A program made the translations under genes and the position numbers. Below the pieces are notes generated by a model. That model ran no database searches. It saw nothing but the letters and a program-made list of their open reading frames with translations, and was not told the origin of the DNA. From Molanna angustata (lineage: Eukaryota > Arthropoda > Insecta > Trichoptera > Molannidae): a DNA stretch of 64,000 bases. Of the stretch, positions 43,501 through 55,500 are shown piece by piece. The number at the start of each line of letters is the position of its first letter. Position 1 is the stretch's first letter. The stretch spans positions 5,541,929 to 5,605,928 of the forward strand of contig OY754978.1 of assembly GCA_963576475.1 (NCBI GenBank), in the 5' to 3' direction.

Positions 43501-46500
43501 TGTGATTTGTGACATTAGAGGCTAAATTAATATCCTTGTATTCATGTCCAGTCTTATTCTCTATGGCTTAAATTTGAATTTATTAAGGCCAATAGCTTGA
43601 TTAAACAATAATCGAACATTCACCATAGAGTAAAACATTCAATTATGCTATTGTAATATCGGAGCCTTAAGGTAGGCGCGCATGGAAGCTAATTTCATCG
43701 GTCAATTAATTATCGGTGAGCTACAACATACAAATTACATGTAAGAGCGCGCATGAAAGCTAACAGAATCGGCCAATTTAAAAATCTGTGACGAGACACA
43801 AAGATTTGTGACCAATACTGTTGTGACCACAATATTTTTGTGACCAATACTGTTGTATGAGAGGGCGCGCATAGTGCATGCTCACCGATAATTTAATCGT
43901 CCAAGCACAGTAGATCGAAAAATACAATTTCGATATTTTTTTATTTAAAAAAATATAGAAACTATTGACTGACATTCTGGTATAGTTAATAACTTCTCAA
44001 ATAAGGGTGTGATCTTAAGTCTTCGTAGGACCGGGCAAATTGTCCTTTCAGTAATCTAGCACTTTTAGTAGTTTTCTGACGTTTCTTTTTAAGAATTTTG
44101 AGGACAAGAGCACAAACACACTCTCCTTCAAAAAAATCCATATTTCTAATCATATATTTTATTTTATTTTTTTAATTTTTCAAATTGAAGCTAACAATTT
44201 CATATAACAATTATCATCTCCATACATCAATTATTAGCTTAGAATACTATCATATTATATAACAAAATACAGTATTAAGTATATTAAAAATGAATATACA
44301 TATTGTATTTTAAATATATGAATGTTGACCGCCGTGTTATTTCCAATCGTACGATTTTATAAGCTTCCATGCGCGTTAGAACCGATCGGCCGATGAATCA
44401 ATCGCTTCATATGCGCCGATTCCACTTTAAGCTTCCATGAATTTAAGCTTCCATGCGCGCTTTACCTTTGGTCCGATTGCCGAGTCCTACCTAAATACTG
44501 ACCATTTTTTCATTGCACAGTCGCTCACTTAAGTTAGGAGATCATGTGGCTTCCTAACTGGAGGATGCTACGAAGTTTTTGTATGAGAATTGCATTGCAG
44601 AGACATATCTAAATACTTAGCGCATGCAAATTGGCTTCAACGTCAGTCTAAACCCATAGAAAACTATTTGTTTTCTTCATATGCAATAATGTGAAACGCT
44701 ACTCCAACAACCTTAAGTTTACCGTAGTATTTAGTATTTAGTTAGTGACGTCTTTGTAATGCAATTGCTAACTTAAGAATACTAAATACTCCAGTTAGTA
44801 TTTAGGTACCTAGGACTGTGCATTCGGGTCTTAGTATCAATGTAAATTTACTAACAAACCATTATTTTTTCACATTTTAAGACATGTTTTTAAAAAAAAA
44901 AATTATTAACAAATAAAAAAAACAAATATTTTCAAAAAAAAACATTCTTAGGACTTTTTAACTTTTCCTTAAAGCTCTTTAAAAAAGTAATATTAAAGGC
45001 CCGCCTCCACATAAGTGCAGCTCATCAGACGGATTTTTGTATTCTATATAAGAATTCATGCGCGTGCATCAGATTGCCACCAATAACGACGTCGTTGCTA
45101 GAAGAAAAAAATCTGACCCCTCTGCTGCGCCTATCGCTAAGCTTTAAATGGCATTTTCATAAATTCAAGTTACCTTTCTGATATAGTCTGAAAAAAGTAT
45201 AAAAAACAATAAAATAAAACTCATCAAATATAAAAAGAAAAAAAAATACCCAATAATATTTTCTCATTTTTTTTGTTTTTTTTTGTTTTGGCTATAGAGA
45301 GTAATTTGACTGATTGTACATAATAATGATCCTGCCCCTGAGTCAAATTGAAAACTCTGTTCGTAATTACCAAGCACTATTATTGTTTTGTATGGGATTT
45401 GATGTTTGTTGATTGTTGTAGAAAACATTTCTACAACAAATGTCAAATCCCATACAAAAAAAATTAGTGCTTGGCGATAATGAACAGCATTTTCAATTTG
45501 ACTCAGGGGCCTTGTAAATTAAATAAATTCGTATTTGGCGAAATTTGAACCCCAAATCCCTGCGTTGATGCTTAGTTATAAACAACAATTTATTCTAATA
45601 AACAGCTTGCTATAAATTTTATGATTGATTTGTTTTTTTTTTTAACATTTCAGTAGGTATATTTTTGTTTTATTAAGATTTTCCAGAATCTTGTTAATTG
45701 AATTTTTGTTCAACTAAAAATATAGCAATATAAATTTAATTATGAAAAGTGTTCAGTTATACTATGTGCCATTCATATACAAAAAAAAAACAAGAATATC
45801 AATAATTTAGGCCTTTTTTTTTAGTTGAATTTTATGAAGTCAGCTGTATTATGAAGTTAGAAATCTGATAACTTGAGTTATTGTTTTTTTATTTACTTTT
45901 ATGAAAATTTTAACAGATGCAACAAAATGATCATAGTTTTTATCACAGGCTGTTTATCGACATGTTTCTCAGCATGGTGGTGTAGAGTAGCATATAAAAT
46001 GAGATATGTATTGTCTGTTTGTATTTAGGTCCTCTGAAGGATGCAGTGACATGTGCTCCAACCTCCTCGGTCCAGGTTCACACCACGCCCCTAGACGTCA
46101 GCACTCACAGACATACTCGGAACCTGACAATTCAACGGATGCTGCATCAGTTCATGGTATATTGACATGGCATCTTTCTCTACTCCTACATATATTAATT
46201 AATTTCTGTTATACTTATGTCTAAATTAATATTTTTTGAACAGTATTCAAATGTTGTATGGCATATTTATTTATTTACTTTTTGTACATAATATAAACAA
46301 ATATAATGCACACTGGCGGGCTTATTGCCATGAGGTGATTTCTTCTAACAAACCAGATTATCGAGTGACAACAAAAAATGAAAGCTTGAAAAGAACAAAG
46401 AAAATATACATAGTAGCAAAAAAAAAAATAAGGATTGGGATAGAACAAGAAGAGAAAATCGATATCAGGTGTTTAGGGATAAATATTCCTTCTTAAGTAA

Positions 46501-49500
46501 ATATTACGTAGCAAAGGGAATGAAGGAAACGGAGAGGGATCAGGTATTTTTGGTGATTTCCCTGCTTTAGTCTTATCTTGAAAATGGAAAGCGAGTTTGC
46601 CAAAGTTATGTCGTATAGTGTATGGTGCAAAACAAAGTATATTCTATAGATGTGTTTTTTAAGAATGAATATACCATTTCAACAAGAACATAATATTATA
46701 AAGAAAGAATATGCTCTTTCTACAATAATATATACTTATACATCCTTGTATATTTCTTCTTCTTCTTCGTGCCTATCTCTTTCTGCCGCCGTCCGAAACA
46801 ATTCTCTGATGCCGGTTGCGGAGCCATGAAATCTGACGTCTTCTTTTTCTGAGGCATCCTCTATTGCAGCCCTTCATAATCTCTTGGAGCAGCCTGTACT
46901 TTTTGCCTCGCAGAACGTGACCCAAATTATGATATCTTTCGTTGGTTAATTGTGTCAACTAGCTTGCGCTCAAAATTTGCTCTCCTGAATTGTCGATCGA
47001 CAAACTAAACTTAGTTGAGTCACTCAAATGTCATTTTCAACGACAAATGACATTTGCTTGTCATTTTCCAGCTTTGTGTTGCGATGTATTAAACATTGTA
47101 TTTGAAGACAACCTCTTCAACTTATTTCCGTCTCCTCCTGAATGAAGGCTTCCTCCATTTGACTCCACATCGTCCTTTCCTGTGCAGTTTGCATCCAGGA
47201 GGTGCCGGCATATTGTATATCATCCCTCCACCTCAGATGCGGCCCACTCCTACGGTTGTTACATATGGCCTAGAAACAGTAACTCTTTCTAAACTAAGTT
47301 CCGATAAACTACGAGTCACTCAAAGAGCTATAGAAAGAAGCATGCTGGGTCTGTCACTAAGAGATTAAATAAGAAATGTAGCGGTGAGAGAAAGACACAA
47401 AGCAACTGATATAATCCACCGTGTGGCAACTCTGAAATGGAAATGGGCGAGACATGGAGCCAGAAGCTCAGGACAATGAGTGGTTTAAAGACAACAGTTA
47501 TCGATTACTATTATGAAGACACAGCATCTGGAAGGCATCTTTTCTTTTTCTTCCTTGGTTTCATGAGTGAGGATAGCGCCTACACTCAATCATCTTACTG
47601 AAGAATTATATACTACAATGCATATCCTGATGAAAAATTTTTTTTTTATGCATTTCAGAATACCTTGTTTCGCAAAACTCTAGAGCCCCTGCAAGAGGAC
47701 CTAGACAGTTGCTACTGGCCATGCACGCAGAGTACACCAGCATCACTGATGAACTTGAAACTGTCTGCGGACTGCTATCACCTCCCAGGACTCCCAGGTA
47801 CAGTATAATTATATTCATAATTTAATTTGCAGTCAAGAATGTTCAAATAAATATATTTTTGATTTATTTATCTTCATTTCAGTAATTAGAAACTTACGCA
47901 ATATAATTAACCTCAAAATAGAACAGCATTCCTTTATTTTACTTTTATAGGAATGATTTATTAATTGAATACTCGAAAACATATATTCCAAACTGTCTCT
48001 GCCTCAATAAGTTTTTATTATTGCCTTGTGTTTCCCTTTTGTTGACATCCACCTAAGGATTCCAATTGCTGGATCCAGCACATTTTTTGGCTTGCTGGAT
48101 CCAGCACTGCGATCCGCAATTAATTAATTGGAATAAAAATCTACATATTTTTAGTAAAAATATTAAGATTTGATGTAAAATTGTAACAACTCTTACATAG
48201 AATCTTAATTTTTTTGTAAAAAATTTATAATAGGCGTATTCAAATAAGACATTTGGAGATTTACCAATACTGAATAAGAAGAACATTGCTATGGAAAAAT
48301 GTTTTGTTTAATGCACAAAAATATTAATCAATATAATATCTTAAGCCGACCCCCGTGGCACAGTTGGTAAGCCGTTAGGCTTCTGTGCGGGCGTCCTGGG
48401 TTAGATCCCCAGCAGAGGACGGATTTCTTAAAATTTATTTCTCACGCTTATATTGCTTCTTTGGGCTGGAAACACTGGTTAGTTGGAAGAAATTGCCATA
48501 TGGCAATAATATCACCACTTGCGCAGGGTGCAAGGAAATGTTTTATTATTATTATTATAACTTTACATGAAAAAATAAAGACAGTTAAGGAGAGATGACT
48601 TATTCGTATTATTTTCATTTATTCACATTCACATTTATTCATTCGGGCAACTAACAGGTACTATGTCAAATATTTATTTAACACGCACCCAATAACAAGT
48701 TGCCACATTCTGGAGACTTACGATATTAATCGTCTCACAGATCCAGACTGAAAACACAATTAAAAACTGTGCCTCCACCGGGAATCGAATCCAGGACCTT
48801 TGGATCAGCAGTCAGATACCCAACCAACTGAGCCACGAAGGCCGACAAAAAATAACTAAACTATAGTTGTAAATTATTATTTTGAATTACTAGTTGCATG
48901 TAACACATGAGATCCAAATGTCGATAGCTATAGTATGTATAGTTGAAGAATAAGTACCGAACTATATACCAATAAATCCAAATTATTGAATAGTTTAAGA
49001 TATTTTGTTTTCTATACAACACATGTAGGTATGTATGTCAAGATAGGATAGTATGGAGGTCAGTCCTTTTTTCCAACCCAGAATATGAAAACAGCATGAT
49101 GGTATGTATGTATGTATGTTTGGAGATTAAGTATCAGACTATTAAGTCTTCTTTAAATACAAATACAATAATTTACAAAAATATTAGTATTTATTAAAAA
49201 TCAAAAATTGCTGGATCCAGCACAAATCCAGCAATTTTTAAGAAAATCCGTAAAAATGCTGCTGGAAGGCTACATTTTTAAATAACCATAGATTATATTT
49301 TTATAGTTATTCAAATAAATATTTATTAAAACAACTGCAAACTTCCAAAGCCAGGTAATTTACCTTGCTTGAAAATAACAGAAAACAAACATTCAATATT
49401 TTATAAGATTGCCTTTCTAACGATGTATTATTTACAGTGCTGCTGCACGTCATCTCCTATCACCCCCAAGACCCGGATCGCCGAGACCTCGCCGTCGCCA

Positions 49501-52500
49501 CGCCTCCGAGATGAGCAACCCCGAGTTTGCCCTCTTCATCGAGAAGGAGCACCTGAGGGACGCCGAAGAAAACGACTATCTGCTGATGGAAAACCTCATT
49601 CAGAGAAGGTTCACATATTGCTATGCAAATAAGTCTGTTAAAAGTCGACTCCAAAGGTACGCGAGTGATTGATTAGCGATATAACATTGTCATGAGTTAT
49701 ACTAGACTTGTCATCACTCACCGCTAGTGATCTGTTACGACGCATATACATAGATGTCACTAGGGGTATTCAACGTGTCTTGTCTCACGTATCATTTTGT
49801 GCTTATATCTATACACTAATATGTTTGCTTTAGAATGTAAAAAGGAAATGCTTCTTTTATTAATATTATGCTTTAGATTAAGTTGTTGAAAGGCAGAGGT
49901 TAAATTAAGTATATAATAATATGGTGTTATGTGCTTAAAACTTAAATTTGAAAAGAATGATGGATATGAAATATATTTACAGAAGCTACAAGTTAAAGAT
50001 ATGAATAATTGTTTACTTTTCTTTTTTTATTTTATTTATTTTAATTGTGGTTCTTTCAAAAAAGTAAAAGTTTAAAGATTTGAATAATTCTTATGAATAG
50101 TTCTTATACATGGTTTTTTATCTTCCAAAAAGTGAAATATTAAAGATGATTTTTACTATCCAAAAAAGTAAAAGTTTAAATATTTGAATGATTGTGGTTC
50201 TTACACATGATTTTTACTATCCAAAAAAGTAAAAGTTTAAATATTTGAATGTTTGTGGTTCTTACACATGGTTTTTACTATTCTAAAAAGTAAAAGTTTA
50301 AACATTTGAATGACTGTGGTTCTTGCACATAATTTTTACTATCCGAAAAAGTAAAAGTTTAAATATTTGAATGATTGTGGTTCTTGCAGATGATTTTTAC
50401 TATCCAAAAAAGTAAAAGTTTAAATATTTGAATGATTGTGGTTCTTACACATGGTTTTTACTATCCGAAAAAGTAAAAGTTTAAATATTTGAATGATTGT
50501 GGTTCTTGCAGATGATTTTTACTATCCAAAAAAGTAAAAGTTTAAATATTTGAATGATTGTGGTTCTTACACATGGTTTTTACTATTCTAAAAAGTAAAA
50601 GTTTAAACATTTGAATGATTGTGGTTCTTGCACATGATTTTTACTATCCGAAAAAGTAAAAGTTTAAATATTTGAATAATTGTGGTTCTTACACATGGTT
50701 TTTACTATTCTAAAAAGTAAAAGTTTAAACATTTGAATGATTGTGGTTCTTGCACATGATTTTTACTATCCGAAAAAGTAAAAGTTTAAATATTTGAATG
50801 ATTGTGGTTCTTAGACATGGTTTTTACTATTCTAAAAAGTAAAAGTTTAAACATTTGAATGATTGTGGTTCTTGCACATGGTTTTTACTATCCGAAAAAG
50901 TAAAAGTTTAAATATTTGAATGATTGTGGTTCTTACACATGGTTTTTACTATTCTAAAAAGTAAAAGTTTAAACATTTGAATGATTGTGGTTCTTGCACA
51001 TGATTTTTACTGTCCGAAAAAGTAAAAGTTTAAATATTTGAATGATTGTGGTTCTTACACATGGTTTTTACTATTCTAAAAAGTAAAAGTTTAAACATTT
51101 GAATGATTGTGGTTCTTGCACATGATTTTTACTATCCGAAAAAGTAAAAGTTTAAATATTTGAATGATTGTGGTTCTTACACATGGTTTTTACTATTCTA
51201 AAAAGTAAAAGTTTAAACATTTGAATGATTGTGGTTCTTGCACATGATTTTTACTGTCCGAAAAAGTAAAAGTTTAAATATTTGAATGCATTCTACTATC
51301 CAGCGCTAAGGATTATTCAAAAAAGTAGGTTTAACTTTATTTTATTAATTAACCATTGTGTTTTATTATGTACTCATTTTACTTACACTCTTTACAGTTG
51401 CACTATTGTGCCTTCATTGGTACCACATTAGCGAGATTGTACTATATTGGATTTATAGTCTCACTACTTGTCAACAAAAATTGTCATTTTTCCTAATTTA
51501 AATATAAAAAGAATATTCTACAAGATGGACAATCACTTTTAACTATTTCTATCTAGCATTTCTCTATTTTTGTCAGCAATCTAGTCAATACTTTTTTATC
51601 AATATCCTATTTTTGTCAACAAGTTGGAGTCAATACTTTTTATCAATGTCTTTTTTTGTCAGCAAGGTGGAGTCAATTCATTCCTTTACCTAATTTCCCA
51701 TTTTTTATCAGCTTTTTTTAATGAGTTTGATGGATATTTCCAAATATTTATATATATTTTGAAAGAAGTATAAATGTACTAAATGGCATGGTGTGGTGTT
51801 GGTTCTCTCTACTTAGCATGGACAGGTATTATATTATTTGTTTGTTAAGTTAATAAAAAAATAGTTTTTCATGACGAAATGTGATAGATTAATTTGCATG
51901 CCAAAACATAAATGACACTAACTGCATTATATATTCAATAAATTCATTTATTTTTACTAAGTTTATGTACAATAAAACATCAAATTTATGTTTTCAAAAA
52001 CTCCAGTCCCAAATTCGTTTTTCTATAAAGTGTGATGTTGAAATGTATCAGATTATTTAAACTCATTTCTTCAAATTTCTACACTAAAATTACTTAGAAA
52101 TTTTACTACTGTTTCATAAGAATTTAATGTTTTGCTGTTTTAATTTATTTTCATTTTGTCTACATGACAAATTTTTATATACATTTTCAATATAGAAGTT
52201 AGAATAGTAACACATTTTATTGTTAACATTTGAATATAAATATAATATTAGTAATACTTTTTAAAGTTGAAAGAATACCAATTAATATTATGTAATTGTT
52301 TATTACCATAAGCAAAAGACCATATTATAATTGTGGAGAAACATACCAAATTACCAAAAACAAAAGACAATATTGTGAAGAAACACACCAAATTACCAAA
52401 AACAAAGGACCATATAGTGGGGAAAATATTTTTTTTATGTATTCTTAAAAACACTCAAAATATAATTATAAATACCTACTAAGAACAAATAAGTAAAATT

Positions 52501-55500
52501 GTTATCATGTTGTCGATCTAAAATCTATATTTTCTCAGAAATTTCATGTTTTAATTGTCAAAAACAATTCAAAACAACTAGAAGAAAAGTACCTACTTAC
52601 GATGAAACAAATGTGTTGCATGTCATCCAATTATATCAATGTTGGAACTTATAAATCAAACATGCAGTTTAATATCTTTAAGTATTATTATAATTTTCGT
52701 ATGTGTATTATCTGTGGTGATGTTATTCCCGCCTTTTTCTATGTAAAATTGTAATATACCTTATTAAATGAACCACACCATTTGGCTGTATTACATAAAA
52801 TATAATTTTCCTTTACAATAATATTGAGAATTATTGTGATAAAAATAATCTTTGAGTTGTGTGTAATAATAGTGTATTGTCTGTTGTCAGATTTGACGAT
52901 GAGGAAGGTTCTGGCAGCGGAGGTGTTGAGATTACTGAAGAGGATGAGGCTGGGGGTAGATTGACTGCCAGAAGAGCCACTGCGGGATCTGCGGGGGCAC
53001 ATCTACTCTCCGTTACTGACAGTAGAGAATTTAGAGTGCCACCGGGAAGGTTAAACCATCATTGAATCAAATAATATTTATCATTACTTTGGAAACCCAA
53101 AAACATAACCCAGTTTTGGTTACAGACCTTCTTTCCATGCCCTTGCAGAATAGACAAAGAGTATTGTGTTTACACAATCCTGTCCTGACATCCTTTGAGT
53201 GTTTATTCTACATTTATCTAGATTCTTATGTAGACTTGCATATTATTCTGGCTCAACCGTTGAAGATAAGAATATTTTGTACAAATCAAATAACCTCATT
53301 TTATAATGTACATATCAACTTACATAATAGATATTAGTTATTGCCTAAACTGTTAACCGCAAATAATATTTAATTTTGGCTTTTTATAAGGGTAAATTTT
53401 GTGGTATCAGCATTTGCTTTTGTGTTTCAAATTGTAGCGCTGAAGAGGCGCACAGAGTCAACCAAGCTGCTTACAATGATTGATGTTAATGTGTAGAGTC
53501 CTATGAAATGAAATAAAGTATACATTTGCATATCCGGAAGTGACAAACCTTCATGTAAATTGTATATTATATGATATGTGGTATTAAAATTAAGTTAGCA
53601 TTTTATAAATTTATATCACTGTAGAAAATTATATGACAAAATGAACTGTTGTATGTGTATAATCTACCTACTTATGACAAATAGGTATGTACTCAAACAA
53701 CCCCATTTGCAGTGTCACAAAGGGCCAATTGGCCTAAGTGTGTTCTCCTTAAGAACTGCCACCTGCAAAAAAATATTTGGTTAAATTGTTTATCGCAATT
53801 ATAGTTCATTTTTAAATTCATATTATTGTAATTCTTTGTTACTTGATTTACCCCATCCACTTAAAGACATAGGTCCGAATGCAGAGTCCTACCTTAATAC
53901 TAAATTCTAAATACTAACCATATTTTCATTGCACAGTCGCTCACTTAAGTTAGGAGATCACGTGGCTTCCTAACTGGAAGATGCTACAAAGTTTTGGTAT
54001 GAGAATTTCATTGCAGAGCCATATCTAAATACTTAGCGCATGTGCATCGGCGTAAACTAACATTTGTGAATTGTCAAAAAGTAAGGTTGATAGCGAGGAA
54101 CCTTACGAGTGGTTTAATACTAAAATATGAGATTTTTTCGGTGGATAATGATTTTATCGGCTTCGTTGAATATGTATTTGGTAATTTTGTCAAATCAAAT
54201 TCAAAACAGAGTATTCAGCGATCCATAGGAGATGCCGAAAATTCGCCGGAATTTCAGAAAAATCGTGATATCGAGCTGTCAATGTGACCTTGGTTACATA
54301 TGTTCATGTTGTTATGATAAAAAAAAAACATTTTAAACTTTAGTCTAAGCCAATCTACCTCTTTTCATCATACACAATAATGTGAAATTCTACGCCATCG
54401 GCCTTAAGTTTGGCGTAGTATTTAGTAAGTGATGTCTCTGCAACGCAATTGCTAACTTAAGAATACTAAATACTTCAGTGAGGTTAGGATTTAGCATTTA
54501 GGTACCTAGGACTGTGCATTCGGGTCATAGTATATTTTCTATTTTTGGAGGAATTTGATGTCATTGAAAATGATTGTTTATTTTCAGATGTCTAAGGAGG
54601 GCGAGTGCATTTGAAGTACGGGAGCCACCTTCACCTCACAAAACAATGGCTGGGGGAGTTCCAGGATCTGGAGAGGTGCTGTTGCCTGTTCCTGCATCGC
54701 CGCAGTCTCATACTGTCAGACAAAGTTCAGGTTTGTTCTCACAGAGCTTTGAATACTTATTTTCATTACCATGTTGACTATCGAGTTCTTTTCTTGACTG
54801 GTTAATGTCATCAGACCATCTTTTAGTGGGTCTACTAACACTCCTACATGGCTTCTATTGGAGTATTCTGGATGTCCACCTGGCATCACCCTGTCTATGT
54901 TATCAGCATCTTCAGTTTAGCGTCTAAACTCTTCATTTATTTATTTATCTCTGAGGCTTACCCCAAGTATTTGTCTTTCCATTGACAGTGTTGCGCATTT
55001 TTGATTTTAAGTTTCATCTATTATAAACCAGTCGTTTTTCTCAATCATTAATAATAACTTTTTGAACATTGTTTTGAGTAAACCATCATTGTTTTATCAG
55101 TTTTCCATACATTGTAATTTGATGTCTTAGAAGGAAAAAAGAATACCAAAGGTCCCGGGTTCGATTCCCGGTTGTAACACAGTTTTTTAATTGTGTTTTC
55201 AGTCTGGATCTGTGAGACAGTTAATATCGTAAGTCTCCAGAATGTGGCAACTTGTTATTGGGTGCGTGTTAAATTAATATTTGATATAGTACCTGTTAGT
55301 TGCCCGAGAAGAAATATCATAGAAATAAATAAATACCTTTGTGGAAAAAAAAATATCCAGGAAATTTATCAGATTAATGGTGAATAGTAGTTTTTTTCCT
55401 TTCAATTCTAATGATTTCCTTTAATTAAAAGGAATCAAAACAGTAATTATTAAAAGGAAACAAAACAGTTATTATTAAATGGAAACAAAACAGTAATTAT

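Noticed and set aside
50150..51290. CRISPR-like array of regular repeats
   Set aside because: The repeats are contiguous with no unique spacers, and the locus is an animal intron.
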